61,731 nt of DNA from Folioceros fuciformis (GCA_049999805.1 JBNGIO010006236.1:1-61731); one strand, 5' to 3'; positions 11,501-22,884 are shown, numbered from the stretch's first letter. The notes: generated from the letters alone by a model not told the origin. Made by a program: numbers and translations.

Positions 11501-12854
11501 ATGGTTGATCGTCAAGAGCACCCGATTCTCACTCTCGTGATGACCATTGTGGTCACAATCCCAAGGGCATATTACACACTTTTGCAGCTACATTCACAAG
11601 TGAGCTTATTGCCTAAGAAATGTCTAAATTTGTGTTCTTCTTCCTCTATGCAAGTGGCAGACGAGGAAGACACCCTCCTCACCACAATGTGGCTGCTCAT
11701 ATGCACAGTAGCTCGATTGCACCAGAAGCCTGAGAGAAAGGTGCGTTACATCAAGTCATGGTCACTTCATTGGTGGGCGAAGTTCATGACAATTGTTCCA
11801 AGTGGAGATCCTGACCATTGGAGAGAGATGATCAAAGTCTCCCCAACCGCATTCAATTTCTTCAATACTGTTGTTGCTCTTGACTTGACCAAATGTCCTC
11901 CTCCATGTCTCATTACCTTGCCAAACTTGCCAAACTGTAAGTTGCAAAACAGGTAGCTATGGTTCTCAAAGATTGGGCATTGGAGATTCTTCGAAAGTAG
12001 CTGCTGAATTGTTTAATATAGCCAAGTCAACCTTATCTAAGGTGGTGTGGAGGTTTGTGCAGTCACTCACCTCTCATGCATCCCACCATGTGAACCGGCC
12101 AACAAGACATGAGGTAAGTGACGTGGAGATGGGTTTTCAAATCATCATGGATCACGAAATTGCAAAGGGGTTATTGATGTTACCCACATTGAGCTAGAAT
12201 TGCCTCCAAGTGTGACCTCAATAACCTACTTTGACCATATGAAGAATTACAACATCACTCTTCAAGGTACTATGGACATGAGCATACGCTTCATTGATGT
12301 CTATGCTAGCTAGCCAAGAATTGTAAACAATTCTAGAGTTCTTCGTAATTCCAACCTATGCTGACTAGTAGAAGACTTGATGTCTATGCTAGCTAGCCAA
12401 GAAGTGTAAACAATTCTAGAGTTCTTAGTAATTCCAACCTATGCTAACTAGTAGAAGACTTGATGTCTATGCTAGCTAGCCAAGAAGTGTAAACAATTCC
12501 AGAGTTCTTAGTAATTTCAACCTATGTTGACTGACTAGTAGAAGACAGGAAGCAACTCCATGGATCTATATGCTTGTAGGACCTCGTAGAATCCAAGAGT
12601 GTATAATTGGTGATGTTGGTTTCCCATTACTACTTTGCTTTACTATTCCCTTTCTTCGCAGAAACTTGAGCATGTTCAAGAAGTCCTTCAACTACAAACA
12701 CAACTCAAGTAGGATTCTTATGGAAAGGGAATTTGGGCATATGAAAGGTACATGTCATATCTTGAACAAATGTAAGTTGGTAAGCTGGAATTTTACTGTT
12801 GTATATTATATAATATCAATATTGATATGCAAGATAATGCTGATTGTGCCCTAG
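11501..12854 (+). mobile_element. Decayed PIF/Harbinger-type DDE transposase
   Basis: Remnant of a PIF/Harbinger (HARBI1-like) cut-and-paste transposase in several frames. The segment at about 11690-11960 is an N-terminal region. Around 11975-12110 lies the helical part (VAAELFNIAKSTLSKVVWRF). At 12160-12330 is the first catalytic block, KGVIDVTHIELELPP, followed by ITLQGTMDMSIRFIDVYAS and NNSRVLRNSNL. These correspond to the family's GAIDGTHI and DVYAGWPGSVNDSRVL motifs. A stop codon (TAG) replaces the expected Trp after DVYA. At 12600-12780 is the C-terminal block with FNYKHNSSRILMEREFGHMKG, holding the family's late acidic residue. Internal stops, frame changes and an 83-bp triplication show it is inactive. 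Terminal inverted repeats and target-site duplications could not be identified by eye. Confidence 0.8.
12294..12546. repeat. 83-bp tandem triplication inside the transposase
   Basis: Three head-to-tail copies start at 12294, 12377 and 12460, each with TTGATGTCTATGCTAGCTAG. The third carries a 4-bp insertion (TGAC) near its end. Because 83 is not a multiple of 3, each extra copy changes frame. The unit covers the DVYA...SRVLRNS part of the DDE domain. Confidence 0.9.
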
Positions 12855-13093
12855 ACATAATCCCTCAACATGGTTCTAACTACATTATATTACAGTTCCA
12901 AGTGCAAGGACTACAAGGGAAAGTTTATAAAGGACCAACAAGCCCTTATCTTGTCGTAGCAGGAGCATGACTTCGACTCTAGCGAGTAGCCCCATATTAT
13001 AGTTCCACAAAAAGGCAGTGAAACAAGCCTATATGACTTTGTAAACCCTAAACCCTCAACCCTTTACAAAAAGACTTACAAACAATTTCTTAA

Positions 13094-13168
13094 TAGTAAG
13101 AATATTCATAATATGGAGAATTCAAGCATTCATCATGATGGTGATGAATGTTCTGAACATTCTTACTA
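13094..13168. repeat. 75-bp foldback with perfect 10-bp ends
   Basis: TAGTAAGAAT at 13094-13103 is the exact reverse complement of ATTCTTACTA at 13159-13168. An inner inverted repeat lies around GCATTCATC/GATGAATG (13126-13150). The shape resembles a tiny non-autonomous inverted-repeat element. Confidence 0.6.
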
Positions 13169-13182
13169 TGAAGCATGAACAT

Positions 13183-13227
13183 AGCATTTTTAATCCACCA
13201 TGATGGTCATGATGGGTTAAAAATGCT
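13183..13227. repeat. Near-perfect palindrome, 45 bp
   Basis: AGCATTTTTAA at 13183-13193 pairs with TTAAAAATGCT at 13217-13227, and CCATGATGG lies in the loop region. It sits 14 bp after the preceding foldback and shares its CATGATG core, so the two may come from one element. Confidence 0.6.
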
Positions 13228-14169
13228 ACTAGCTTCTACATACTATATTAAAAAAATAAAGAAATTGATATTGATTCGTATATGATGCATAATAATTTTC
13301 ACGTCATCCACTCAAGTTTTAAGTCAATGTACATCATGTTAAACATGGTATGACTCACAAAATCAAAAGATGATGTGCATATTCACCTGATTTTGTCAAG
13401 CATTAGGTACTGAGAAATTTTGATTGTTGAGGACCTCAATGCATGTCTTGTTCTTTGTTATATTTATCGTGTGAAATGTTTTGTTACAAAGTAATAGATC
13501 CCAAAGCTGTTGTAGATTATTTATTCTATTTAGCTATTGTAAGATTTCTATATGTATGAGAGTAGCTAGCAACAATAACGGCTACTATTAATAATATATG
13601 AACTTTTTTATTATGAGCTTTAACTAATGGAATACGATACTTGGGACTCTTTACTTTCTCCTACAGAAAAGAAGTAGATGATTACGATAAGATCATTATA
13701 GATTATAACCATTATCAAGCTCTTATCCTTCCATCACCCTACATACACTAACGTCTAGTTAGGCTACATCAAGCATTTCTTCCAATAGTCTAGAAATTCT
13801 CTAAGTGAAAGCATTGTAATACAATAATTTTTCATCTAAATAGACAAGAATATTTATAGGCTACTTTAACTTTACTGCCTTGTCATCATTTATTTATATC
13901 TTATTCTAAGAGTTTTAATTTTTTGGATATATTATTATGATACCATATTTATTTATTACAAGATCATATCACATGCAATATTGGGGTATATATATCTTAT
14001 TGATTCATTAATTATCATGGTATCACCACAACAGGATGGGTACCACAAGTTGTCTCGTGTATGTTTGTCGTGGAACATAAGGCCATATAACTGTACCTTG
14101 AGATGCGTAGGTAGGGGTAGATGCGAATGGTCATGTCTTCGTAGCTGCTCTTTATGCTTGTGTGCGTGT

Positions 14170-15945
14170 GCCTCCTCGTTTGCCGTAGACTTGGAATCTG
14201 GCAGAAGGTTTCTGTGATGTTTTGCAAAATGGCATTGCTCCTGACTGGTTCATCAACAACTGTTGGGTGTACATGTATGCAAAACGTAGCAAACGGAAGG
14301 AAGCGCAGCAGGTTTTCGAAAGCGCGGCCACAAAGGACGTGTTGATCTGGAAGGCCCTGACTTCTGGGTATGGTGAACTGAAAGATCCACGCCAGATTTT
14401 TGACAGCATGGGCGCCAAGGATGTGTTGACATGGAATGCCCTGATATCAAGGTATTCAAAACGTTGTGAACTGCAAGAGGCACGTTTTTGACAGCATGGC
14501 CAGAAAGAATGTGGCCACATGGGATGCCCTAGTTCCGAGATTAGCACAGCAAGGACTGGGACATGAGGCACTTGTCCTGTATGGACTGATGGAGCGGGAT
14601 GGGCTGATTTTGGCGACCCTCGTTACTTTCTCTACCCTTTTGAAGGCCTGTAGAACCACAGGTGCCATACGGAGGACAGGCACCTGCACTCACAGATTAG
14701 TCAGAAGAGAACTGATCGATAACGTAGTGTTTGGTACCTGCTTGGTTGACATGTATGCAAGATGTGGTGCACTGGAAGATGTGCATCAGGTGTTTGGCAA
14801 CATGAAAAGAAAGGATGTCGTGACATTGATCACCCTGATATCCGGCTGTGCACAGCAGGAACTCGACCAAGAGCCGCTTGTATGGACAAATGGAGGAGGC
14901 CAGCCTGATTTTGGCAGACGATTTTACTCTTTCTTGCCTTCTGAGGGCCTGTGGAAGCATTTGTGTGTCAGAGAAGGGCAGGCAGCTGCATTCACAGATT
15001 GTCGAACAAGGACTGCTGGATAACGCAGTGTTGGGCTTCTGCCTGTTGGCCGCACAACCAGAAGTGGTGACCTGGAAGATGCACGCCAGTTTTCTGACAC
15101 CATGATGAGAAAGAATGTAGTGACATGGATGCCCTGGCAGCTGGGTATGGTAATTGTGATGATGGTGTAAGGGCACTAGCTTATTTTGTCGACATGTTAG
15201 TCGCTGGTATTCCTCCTATCGTTGCTTCTTCTACCTGCCTTATAGCGGCATGCACTCTCGAGGGACTAGTCCCCACGAGGGTCGCAAGTACTTTGATTCC
15301 ATGGGTGAACAGCATGGCATCAAGCCTACTAGGGAGCATTACCCCGCATCGTTGATCTTCTTGGGCGTGCAGGCCATTCTGTTGAGGCGGAGAAGGAGCT
15401 CTGGCCATGTGAAGGGCGAAAGTGATATTGCGGTATTATCGTCTTTGTTGAATGCTTGCAAAAATCACGGGGACAGTGGGAGGGCGACTTGGTGTTTTAC
15501 AAGCATTGTGAGGCTGGACCCTCAGAATGATCCTTCGCACGTGCTCATGGCCAATGCCTACGCAGCTGCAGGCAGGTGGACGGATGCGCACAGGACTGAA
15601 TCAGACGGAGGGCAGCTGGAGCTGAAAAAAGACCTGCCGTGGCTAGCTACCGTTAAGGTGGAGACGCAGGTGCATACATTTGCGTTAGGTGAAACGTAAG
15701 ATGATCGTGCGTTGCAAGAGAGAGCACGAATGCGCCGCTGAAGCAGTAAGGTTGGCCGGCCACTACCTTACACAAAATTGCTGTTGAAGCTAGTGTCTGA
15801 GAAGGAAAAGGAAGATGCGCTCTGTGGCATGCTGAGAACCTAGATCTGGCGTTCGGCCTCTTGAACACTCCTAGTGGGACGCCTCTGGTGGTAACCAAGA
15901 ATCTACGCACGTGCAGTGAGTGCGAAAATTCTACGGAGATCATGT
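14170..15945 (+). pseudogene. Frameshifted PPR protein gene, DYW class
   Basis: Remains of a pentatricopeptide-repeat protein of the PLS-DYW class, a family that edits organelle RNA. PLS-type repeats are readable in successive frames: PDWFINNCWVYMYAKRSK (~14240), KDVLTWNALISRY (~14420), KNVATWDALVPRLAQQGLG (~14500), NVVFGTCLVDMYARCGALED (~14715) and KDVVTLITLISGCAQ (~14810). The E region, with DPQNDPSHVLMANAYAAAGR, is at ~15520-15580. Part of the DYW domain follows (NLDLAFGLLNTPSGTPLVV at ~15835-15890, then NLRTCSEC). At least four frame changes (about 14215, 14480, 14860, 15050) and another just before the DYW HxE motif (~15825) break the gene. The domain ends at a stop near 15943, before the DYW tail. 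Sequencing error is unlikely to explain so many breaks. Confidence 0.85.
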
Positions 15946-16497
15946 GAAGGAGACATGGCTGCAAGGGTTGGGTACCGTTTGCATCGATTCACAGCTGGCT
16001 CTTGCATTTGTGAGGTCCGACCTTGAGAACACGGAAGAGGTAGCCATGCTGTTCGTGTGTTCAGACAACACTAGGATAGGCTAAGTACGTCTTTCGAAAC
16101 CAGACATATCGAGAAAATGAGAAACTAGACAGGGTTTCCCACATGTGCATTTCGTCTTAGGGTTACCGATGAATATAAGACTAGGGGTTGTTGAAACCCG
16201 CGCACAAGCTTCGGAGATCATTACCTGAGACAATCTAAAATTCCACTGTGAAAAACATATGTTCACGTAGGAATAACGATAACGATGATCTAAAACAGGT
16301 CTGAATTGATCGGACGAGTTTATGTATTTCATAAGGAATGTAGGCCTTTTGTTGATCCTATGCCGGATTCGCTGGCTCCGGCAACTACCTACTCCAGTCC
16401 CCGCTGTCTTCGCCTTTCGTTTGCCATCGGCCTCGCCGAACGTCAGACTTTACCCAATTGTGCTTCCATTGCCGACAGGCCGGTATCTTGCGATTAA
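15946..16497. other. Intergenic, upstream of plastid-type gene
   Basis: No gene recognised. Small open frames around 16306-16564 overlap the first exon of the next gene in other frames and look like shadows. The promoter and 5' untranslated region of the following gene are probably here. Confidence 0.4.
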
Positions 16498-17605
16498 ATG
16501 GATGCTATGTCCGCCCCTGCTCTCTCGCTCCTGCCAAATTCAGGAGCGCCACCTCCACGAATAGCAGCAGTGCAAGCTCAGAGCTTCGGTGCTGCCTGGA
16601 ATGTGGCCAGCTCCCCGTCTTCTTTACTGGTAAGTCTTGTACGCTGACCTCGTCCTGCTCGTTGGTTGGTGGTTTGGTGCGTTGCATCCTATTCACACAG
16701 ATTTTGGTGCTTCCTGAAGGCGACTGGATTGTAGGTTGTTTTGACCTTTCAGAATTCGCGGAGTACTGGAACGAGTTCGATTCTCTGGCAATGTTGCATG
16801 TGCAGGGACTTTTGGCAGATGTCCCCACTTTCGGGAACTATGCAGCCCAGTCCTCGTTCCGCCCTGGCCACAAACTCCCGTTAGGTCTTCAGGGGAGGAG
16901 GAGAGCACACAATTGGGGACCAAGATTCTCCGGCAACACTGGTACGTACTTCGACTGCCCTTAGAAATGACAGCTGATTGCCGTCTCGTATACGGGTACA
17001 TCAGGTCTCTGAAAGCAAACCCTGATCTTTCCGCCACAGAGTCCATTGCTTTCTCTGAAGAAGCAGTTTCCAGCACAAATGCTGATTTATCCACCACAGA
17101 CTCTCTTGGTTTTACTGAGGAATCTGTGACCGAAGTTGAATCAAGTCCAAATGGGGCTGCAAAGGACGCATTTCTTGAAGATGATAGTCGGAGAGAATCT
17201 GATCCGAGGAGTGAAGAAGCGGGGCCTACAGTGGAGGAAGCAAAGGTAGCTGCTGGAATGTACTCTAATATCAAAACAGTACCGTTGAAAAAGGGCAAGG
17301 GATACGTAGTTGCAGATCTTCTCATGGTCTATGGTGGGGTTCTAGATCGGCCTTTTGGGAGTGGCCAGATGATAGCTGCGGCAGGTGATGCAGTGATTGA
17401 GCGGGTCCTCGAGGAATTTGAGAATCCAGACGTTCAAACTGGAGTAGATGAGCAGTTGCTATCTGATTTCCGTACATCTATAGGCTCGTTGCGCAAGGGT
17501 CTTGAAGTAGTGAGTGCAGCTCAAGAGCGATCCACGTTGCTTGAAAGCCTTGAGGTGGTGAAGCTGCATTGCAGGCAGGCCATTCTTGCGGCAAACAAGT
17601 TCTAG
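16498..17605 (+). CDS. Unrecognised, probably plastid-targeted protein
   Basis: I do not recognise this family. The best model has three exons, 16498-16629, 16701-16734 and 16806-17605, all with GT-AG borders. Only this chain keeps one frame and gives 321 residues. The N-terminus (MDAMSAPALSLLPNSGAPPP) is Ser/Ala/Pro-rich and poor in acidic residues, like a chloroplast transit peptide. A motif PVRSSGEEESTQLG near residue 90 could be close to a cleavage site. Next comes a short conserved-looking stretch (ILRQHWYVLRLPLEM), then an acidic region with an imperfect internal repeat (DLSATESIAFSEE / DLSTTDSLGFTEE). A helical C-terminal domain of about 130 residues follows (KGYVVADLLMVYGGVLDRPF; VLEEFENPDVQTG). 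No transmembrane helix is evident. The short exon 2 is the weakest part of the model. It lies upstream of TGD3 on the same strand. Confidence 0.6.
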
Positions 17606-17704
17606 AGGTTTCGTTATCATGATAGCTTCAGGCCGTGGTGGAAACAAACAAACACTCTCTTTATCGTTAAGATCATAGGTGTCAGCCATTCCTTTCAGAA
17701 TGGA

Positions 17705-19736
17705 ATGGCCTCTTCCAACCCTAGTATATCCCGTGAATCCGTATGGATGCCAATGTATTGGATGCTGCTTGGTAACTGTATCTCCTTGATTCAAAGTGTG
17801 ATTCCCATAGATTCCTCCAGCATGTTGCATCATTTCTTGCAAACCAATGCCATGTGTGTTCAGAAGGACCTCCTGATCTCAGGAGGATACTGTTGTTGTT
17901 TTAGCTGCAAAGTGTCCTTGGATTTTAATTTGCCAAATGTGATGACGCTGCAGCAATCTGATGCTATGGAAGTAGGTGATACAGTCGGATCAAGACAACC
18001 TGACAATGGCGATGAGGATATACTTATAGAATGCCGAAATGTGTACAAATCATTTGGGGAGAAGCAAATTCTTAGGGGAGCAAGTTTTAAGGTGGGTCTG
18101 TGCTTCCACAGGCAAACTTGTATCATGGATTCAGCCTACTTGCCAAGCCAGATAGCACTTATTAGCAGTTCACTTTACCCAGTCCTTGCGTTTTTCCTCC
18201 CACTATGTCCGCACCTGTTCACATATTTGCAGATTGCTGTTGTGTTACTTTTCAAAGATTCGAAATGGGGAGGCAGTTGGCATCATTGGCCCTTCAGGAA
18301 CAGGCAAAAGCACAGTACTTCGAATAATGGCTGGGCTCCTTGCACCAGATAAGGTGAGCTGCGTCCAACGATTCAAGGAGCTCATATAGGTTTGAAAGCT
18401 GAGATATAGAGTAGTCGAGCTTCTCAAATTAACTGGTGCATGCTCCACTTTGCCGCGAGTTACCTTTGGCAATGCGAACTCGGAAATCCGCTAATGCTTT
18501 CCTGAATGTGTCTAGGGTGAGGTGTACATTTGTGGCAAATTACGACATGGCCTTATCAGTGATGAAGAGCTTTCAGGTCTTCGAATTGGCCTGGTCCGTC
18601 ATCTCTACCCATGTCTAGATTGTCTGCAGGCGATGCTGAGAAGCTGCGGTCATTTTGTCAATTCACAAATTACTTCAAAACGAATCGCAGGTTTTCCAAA
18701 GTGCTGCACTTTTCGACTCCTTGACTGTTCGAGAAAATGTTGGTTTCATGCTGTGAGTTCTGCTGCCCTATGTTTGGATTTTGACCTCCAATGTAGGTGC
18801 AACTTTATGGAAATGATTATGCTTGTACAGGTATGAACACTCCAATCTTTCAGATGAAAGGATAGCGGAGCTGGTTACTGAAAGTCTAGCAGCTGTGGGA
18901 TTGAAGGTTGGTCTCCATATTTTGTTTCTGTAGTTTGGGAATAACTTATCAGCACTGACGTTGTGGTGTAACCCATTCTGGAGAACTGCGTGGGCTGTAA
19001 CTCAATGTCTGCAGCTGATCTTTGTCGTACCTGCAGAATGTAGAAGACCGCTATCCCGCAGAGCTCTCAGGCGGTATGAAGAAACGGGTGGCCCTGGCTC
19101 GAGCAATCATCTCTGACAACCAAGAGACCGAGAACCATGAGCCTGAGGTAACAATGTTTATGGAGCCTGGAGATCCCTGACATCATTTCTTACAAACTAA
19201 GACACAGCTTCGTTCTTACAGCCTGAAGGGTATTCACCGAAGTGACACAAACGGTTGCAGGTTGTGATGTATGATGAACCTACAGCTGGGCTTGACCCAA
19301 TTGCATCGACTGTTGTGGAGGATCTGATACGATCGATGCATACTAAGGGCAACGATGCAAGGGGCAAACCTGGGAAAATAGCCTCTTATGTGGTTGTTAC
19401 TCATCAACACAGTACAATCAGGCGAGCAGTGGACAGGTAGCATGCATCCGTAAGTCCGCAGCTCTTTGAAACGTTGTAGTAGATAGTTGTCCTTCTCAAC
19501 CCCTCTTATTTCCTCACCGGAATTTGTTGGAACAGGCTTCTCTTTCTTCATGAAGGCCGTGTGGTTTGGGAGGGCCAAACCTCCGAGTTTGATCACACAA
19601 CCAATCCAACTGTCAGACAGGTATTTGCTGTTTTCTTAAGTACATTAGTTTTCGTGTTGCAACGTCTCTCTCAGGTTGTCGTTTCTATCGGATGCAGTTT
19701 GCAGATGGAAGTCTCGACGGTCCTATACGGTACTAA
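17705..19736 (+). CDS. TGD3: TGD3-like plastid lipid-import ABC ATPase
   Basis: ATP-binding subunit of the TGD1-TGD2-TGD3 transporter of the chloroplast inner envelope, which imports ER-derived lipid (family knowledge). The exons carry LIECRNVYKSFGEKQILRG, Walker A GPSGTGKST (~18290), GLRIGLV then FQSAALFDSLTVRENVGF (~18690-18740), the ABC signature LSGGMKKR (~19065) and Walker B VVMYDEPTAGLDP (~19260). The H-loop VVTHQHST lies at ~19395. The C-terminus is FADGSLDGPIRY, stopping at 19736. These match plant TGD3 closely, including the exact ending. About eight short exons. The start is uncertain. ATG 17705 opens a continuous frame into the ATPase domain but its N-terminus is not a typical transit peptide, so an upstream exon or later ATG is possible. 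Confidence 0.88.
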
Positions 19737-20273
19737 GTAGTTGTAAACTGTTTGGCTTTGCAATCCTTGTGCTACATTTATTAACAAGTTAACATGATAT
19801 AGTAGTCGTCGATAATAATAATTAGCACATTCATGGAATCCGGGGGGTTTTAAACACTGTTGTACGATTTTAGGCATCACCATTAATATGTTAGTTGAGG
19901 CACCAAGTGAAACACAACTGTGGTACTTTATCTACAATCGGCTCGCGAGGGCTTGGATGATGTTTTCTAGAGCGGCACGAGATGATATGACCATGTACCA
20001 ACGGCAGGGAGAAACCTAAAACAGAATTGCAACAGCTACGAATCTAGAGGAAATACTCCCTAAACCGACAGGCTGCGTACAACGGGGGCACTCGTTCGAC
20101 ACTCTACAGGGGCCACAACGAGAGCTTGAGAATTCAACACGTGCATCGAATTCGAGTTGTACTCCCGATCATTCAAGGAGGTATGCTCAGCCTGCAAAAA
20201 AAAAAATGGCTCCCTATCTGCAGTGTACCAGGTGGCAGGACATGCAATGTTCCCACAGATTTCACGAACATCC
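19737..20273. other. Convergent 3' ends of TGD3 and EF-Tu
   Basis: No gene seen. The interval holds the 3' untranslated regions of TGD3 (+) and plastid EF-Tu (-). It includes AT-rich sequence and a run of nine A near 20200. Confidence 0.5.
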
Positions 20274-21725
20274 CTAGTCGCAAACCTTGGAAATGACTCC
20301 GGCACCAACTGTCTTCCCTCCTTCTCTGATAGCAAACCTCATCTTCTGCTCGATGGCAACAGGCATGATAAGCTGGACAGTCATCTTCACTCTGTCCCCA
20401 GGCATTATCATTTTGGTCTCCTCGCCCTTGTCATTCTGAACTTCAGTGACGGAACCAGTGACATCGGTTGTCCTCATATAGAACTGGGGCTTGTAGCCAC
20501 AGAAGAATGGTGAGTGCCTGCCGCCCTCCTCCTTTTTCAAGATGTACACGGAGGCCTCGAACTTGCTGTGAGGCAAAATGGTTCCAGGCTTGGCCAGCAC
20601 CATACCCCTTTGAATATCGTCCTTTTGAATACCCCTCAGAAGCATACCACAGTTGTCACCGGCCAATGCTTCCTCCAAGATCTTCTGGAACATCTCCAAT
20701 CCGGTGACAGTCGTACTCCTCGTGGGCTTGAGACCAACGATCTCCACAACCTCTCCCACCTTGATAGTTCCCCTTTCCACCCTGCCAGTGGCCACAGTGC
20801 CTCTTCCAGTGATGGAAAACACATCCTCAATAGCCATGAGGAAAGGCAGGTCTGTCTGCCTCTGAGGCACGGGGATGTATTCGTCCACCTTCTCCATGAG
20901 CTCGTAGATCTTATCCACCCACTTGTCCTCGCCCTTGGCAATAGTCTTCCCGGCGGTGATGGCATTAGTGAGCGCCTCCAAGGCGAGCAGCGCGGAGCCA
21001 CTCACTATCGGCACCTCATCGCCGGGAAATTCGTACGAGGTGAGAAGCTCTCGCATCTCCATGTCCACCAGCTCCAACAATTCCTCATCATCCACTTGGT
21101 CCTGCTTGTTCAAAAACACCACCATGTTAGGCACCCCGACCTGCTTAGCCAGCAGAATGTGCTCCTTTGTCTGTGGCATGGGCCCGTCGGCCCCAGACAC
21201 CACCAAAATGGCTCCGTCCATTTGAGCCGCTCCAGTGATCATGTTCTTGACGTAATCAGCGTGGCCTGGGCAGTCAACGTGCGCGTAGTGCCTGCTCTCC
21301 GTCTCATACTCGACGGTAGCAGTGTTGATAGTGATGCCGCGAGCCCGCTCCTCCGGTGCGGCATCAATCTCGTCGTACTTCTTCGGGGCCCCCAGGGCCA
21401 TGGTGAGGGCGGCGGTGAGCGTGGTCTTGCCGTGGTCGACATGGCCGATGGTACCTCTGTTTACGTGGGGCTTGGTCCGCTCGAACTTTCCCCTGGCGGC
21501 CCGCGGCACCACCAGGTGGTAGCTGCGGCCGCCGACCACTCTCCTTCCGGCAACGCGCAATCCCTCCGTGTGCGAGAAGGTGGATGCGGAGCTGAGGGCG
21601 GCGACATTCTTGAGCGGGGCGAGCCCTAAGCTGGCCGCCTGCTTCTGCGACGACGGCGTGGCGGCGCTGCCGGACACCGAGGGCATGCACAGGGCCGCTC
21701 TGTTCAAGGACGCGCAGCACGCCAT
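20274..21725 (-). CDS. tufA: Plastid elongation factor Tu, nuclear, intronless
   Basis: Translational GTPase that delivers aminoacyl-tRNA to chloroplast ribosomes. Single open frame of 483 codons. Residues 1-75 are a transit peptide ([17 protein letters not shown]...). The mature protein begins [21 protein letters not shown]-binding motifs are GHVDHGKT (G1), [13 protein letters not shown] (switch I), DCPGH (G3), NKQD (G4) and SGSALL (G5). The domain II and III signatures [13 protein letters not shown] and [15 protein letters not shown] are intact, and the C-terminus is [11 protein letters not shown]. The cyanobacterial/plastid-type sequence with no intron fits a tufA copy transferred to the nucleus. 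It converges on TGD3. Confidence 0.95.
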   Translation of the reverse strand: MACCASLNRAALCMPSVSGSAATPSSQKQAASLGLAPLKNVAALSSASTFSHTEGLRVAGRRVVGGRSYHLVVPRAARGKFERTKPHVNRGTIGHVDHGKTTLTAALTMALGAPKKYDEIDAAPEERARGITINTATVEYETESRHYAHVDCPGHADYVKNMITGAAQMDGAILVVSGADGPMPQTKEHILLAKQVGVPNMVVFLNKQDQVDDEELLELVDMEMRELLTSYEFPGDEVPIVSGSALLALEALTNAITAGKTIAKGEDKWVDKIYELMEKVDEYIPVPQRQTDLPFLMAIEDVFSITGRGTVATGRVERGTIKVGEVVEIVGLKPTRSTTVTGLEMFQKILEEALAGDNCGMLLRGIQKDDIQRGMVLAKPGTILPHSKFEASVYILKKEEGGRHSPFFCGYKPQFYMRTTDVTGSVTEVQNDKGEETKMIMPGDRVKMTVQLIMPVAIEQKMRFAIREGGKTVGAGVISKVCD

Positions 21726-22884
21726 CTCTGCGGAGCTCCCGAGCGTTGCCGAATGCTCACTGCGACAGGGCCGAGCAGGGCTGTGCTGTGCGCTGCGCTA
21801 GGCAAGGCAGACGAGAATACGCAGACGGGAGCACGCGAACAATGGCCTGCGCGGCGGGAGCTAGAGAGGAAGGGTAGTGGACGGTCCACCCGTTGCGCTC
21901 CGCTGATGGCCGTCCGATCAGCTCGTCGGAGGAATGACAGCCGCGGATGAGGCTATTTGGGAGGTTTTAGGGCCACGTGACCAGTGTTTGATCCACTCAT
22001 CGCTGCTCCTCGCTTGACGCCGTCCGATGTCGATAACGCTCTACCCACTTCATCCTCCCGCATATGCTAGTTTCCATGTGCGGTTTGACTGTGAAATGAC
22101 ATACCGAATGGCATCTACATGAATGAACCAGCTGGTTACCAGTTTGAACGCGTCCAGTTAAGAAAAAATGTGGAAGTGTCGAGACCCTCGTAACTTCTCG
22201 CCTGAAGTGAAACCATGGTAGTTGTCAAAAGGGCGAACAGATTGGACAATTTCAGGAGTCGCCATCATGGGACTAGTCTTCTCCTTGAAGTGTCCTTCAT
22301 TGGGTTCTATTTTCTTTGTTGGGGTGCTCGTTACCCCGCTCTGTACGATTTCGGAGGGGGACAAACTCCGGACTGATGTAAGATCCACCAAATCCGATGT
22401 ATGAACACACATAAAAAGGGAGGAGGAAGCAACAGGGAAAAGGGACGAGGAAGCAACTACACCACCTACTCTCAGGATTCTGGACGAACAAGGATCCTTC
22501 CTCGGTTCTTTCGCTGGCCTGGCTCTCTAAAGTCATACATAGTAAGATCTGCTCAACCAAACCTTATCAAGCCAGCAATTAGAGGCTGGGAATTGAGCCC
22601 TTATGGCTGTTCCCTGGCCCCGTTCGCCACCGCCAACTAGAAGGTCAAACTGTCAAGCAGCAAAACCTATTTGATCCAAAGCAGTTCTCTGAAATGTGCC
22701 ACAGCAAAGTAATACTCCCCTCCGCGAAGGGTCCAAAATAACCCTTCGGAATGGACGTTATTCGCTCTGCTTCCACGTTCCGGACGAAAGCAATTGCGAT
22801 TCTGTCCTGACGGGCCGATTACTGCAACTGCAACTGCAACTTAAGGCCCTGACAGCGTACAAAAAAATCCTATACTACTACTTG
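21726..22884. other. Intergenic, EF-Tu promoter side to eIF3g 3' side
   Basis: No coding region recognised. The first 300 bp are GC-rich and hold the EF-Tu 5' region. The rest is mixed composition with no repeats that I can see. Confidence 0.45.
21974..21979. promoter_or_regulatory. G-box upstream of plastid EF-Tu
   Basis: CACGTG flanked as GCCACGTGAC, about 250 bp upstream of the EF-Tu start codon on the minus strand. G-boxes are bound by bZIP and bHLH/PIF factors and are frequent in promoters of light-responsive plastid genes. Function here is inferred from position only. Confidence 0.45.

Larger units (their letters stand above)
12855..14169. other. AT-rich intergenic island
   Basis: Strongly AT-rich DNA with no credible gene. 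It contains a short telomere-like stretch (AAACCCTAAACCCTCAACCC near 13044) and the palindromic elements listed separately. The last 180 bases contain an open frame leading into the PPR remnant, but its first part has no recognisable similarity. Confidence 0.5.

Noticed and set aside
13030-13065. Telomere-like AAACCCTAAACCCTCAACCC near the AT-rich island
   Set aside because: Too short and degenerate to be an interstitial telomere array; the motif is common in plant DNA.
20514-21629. 371-codon frame on the + strand opposite EF-Tu
   Set aside because: Antisense shadow of the conserved EF-Tu coding sequence, with no independent similarity.
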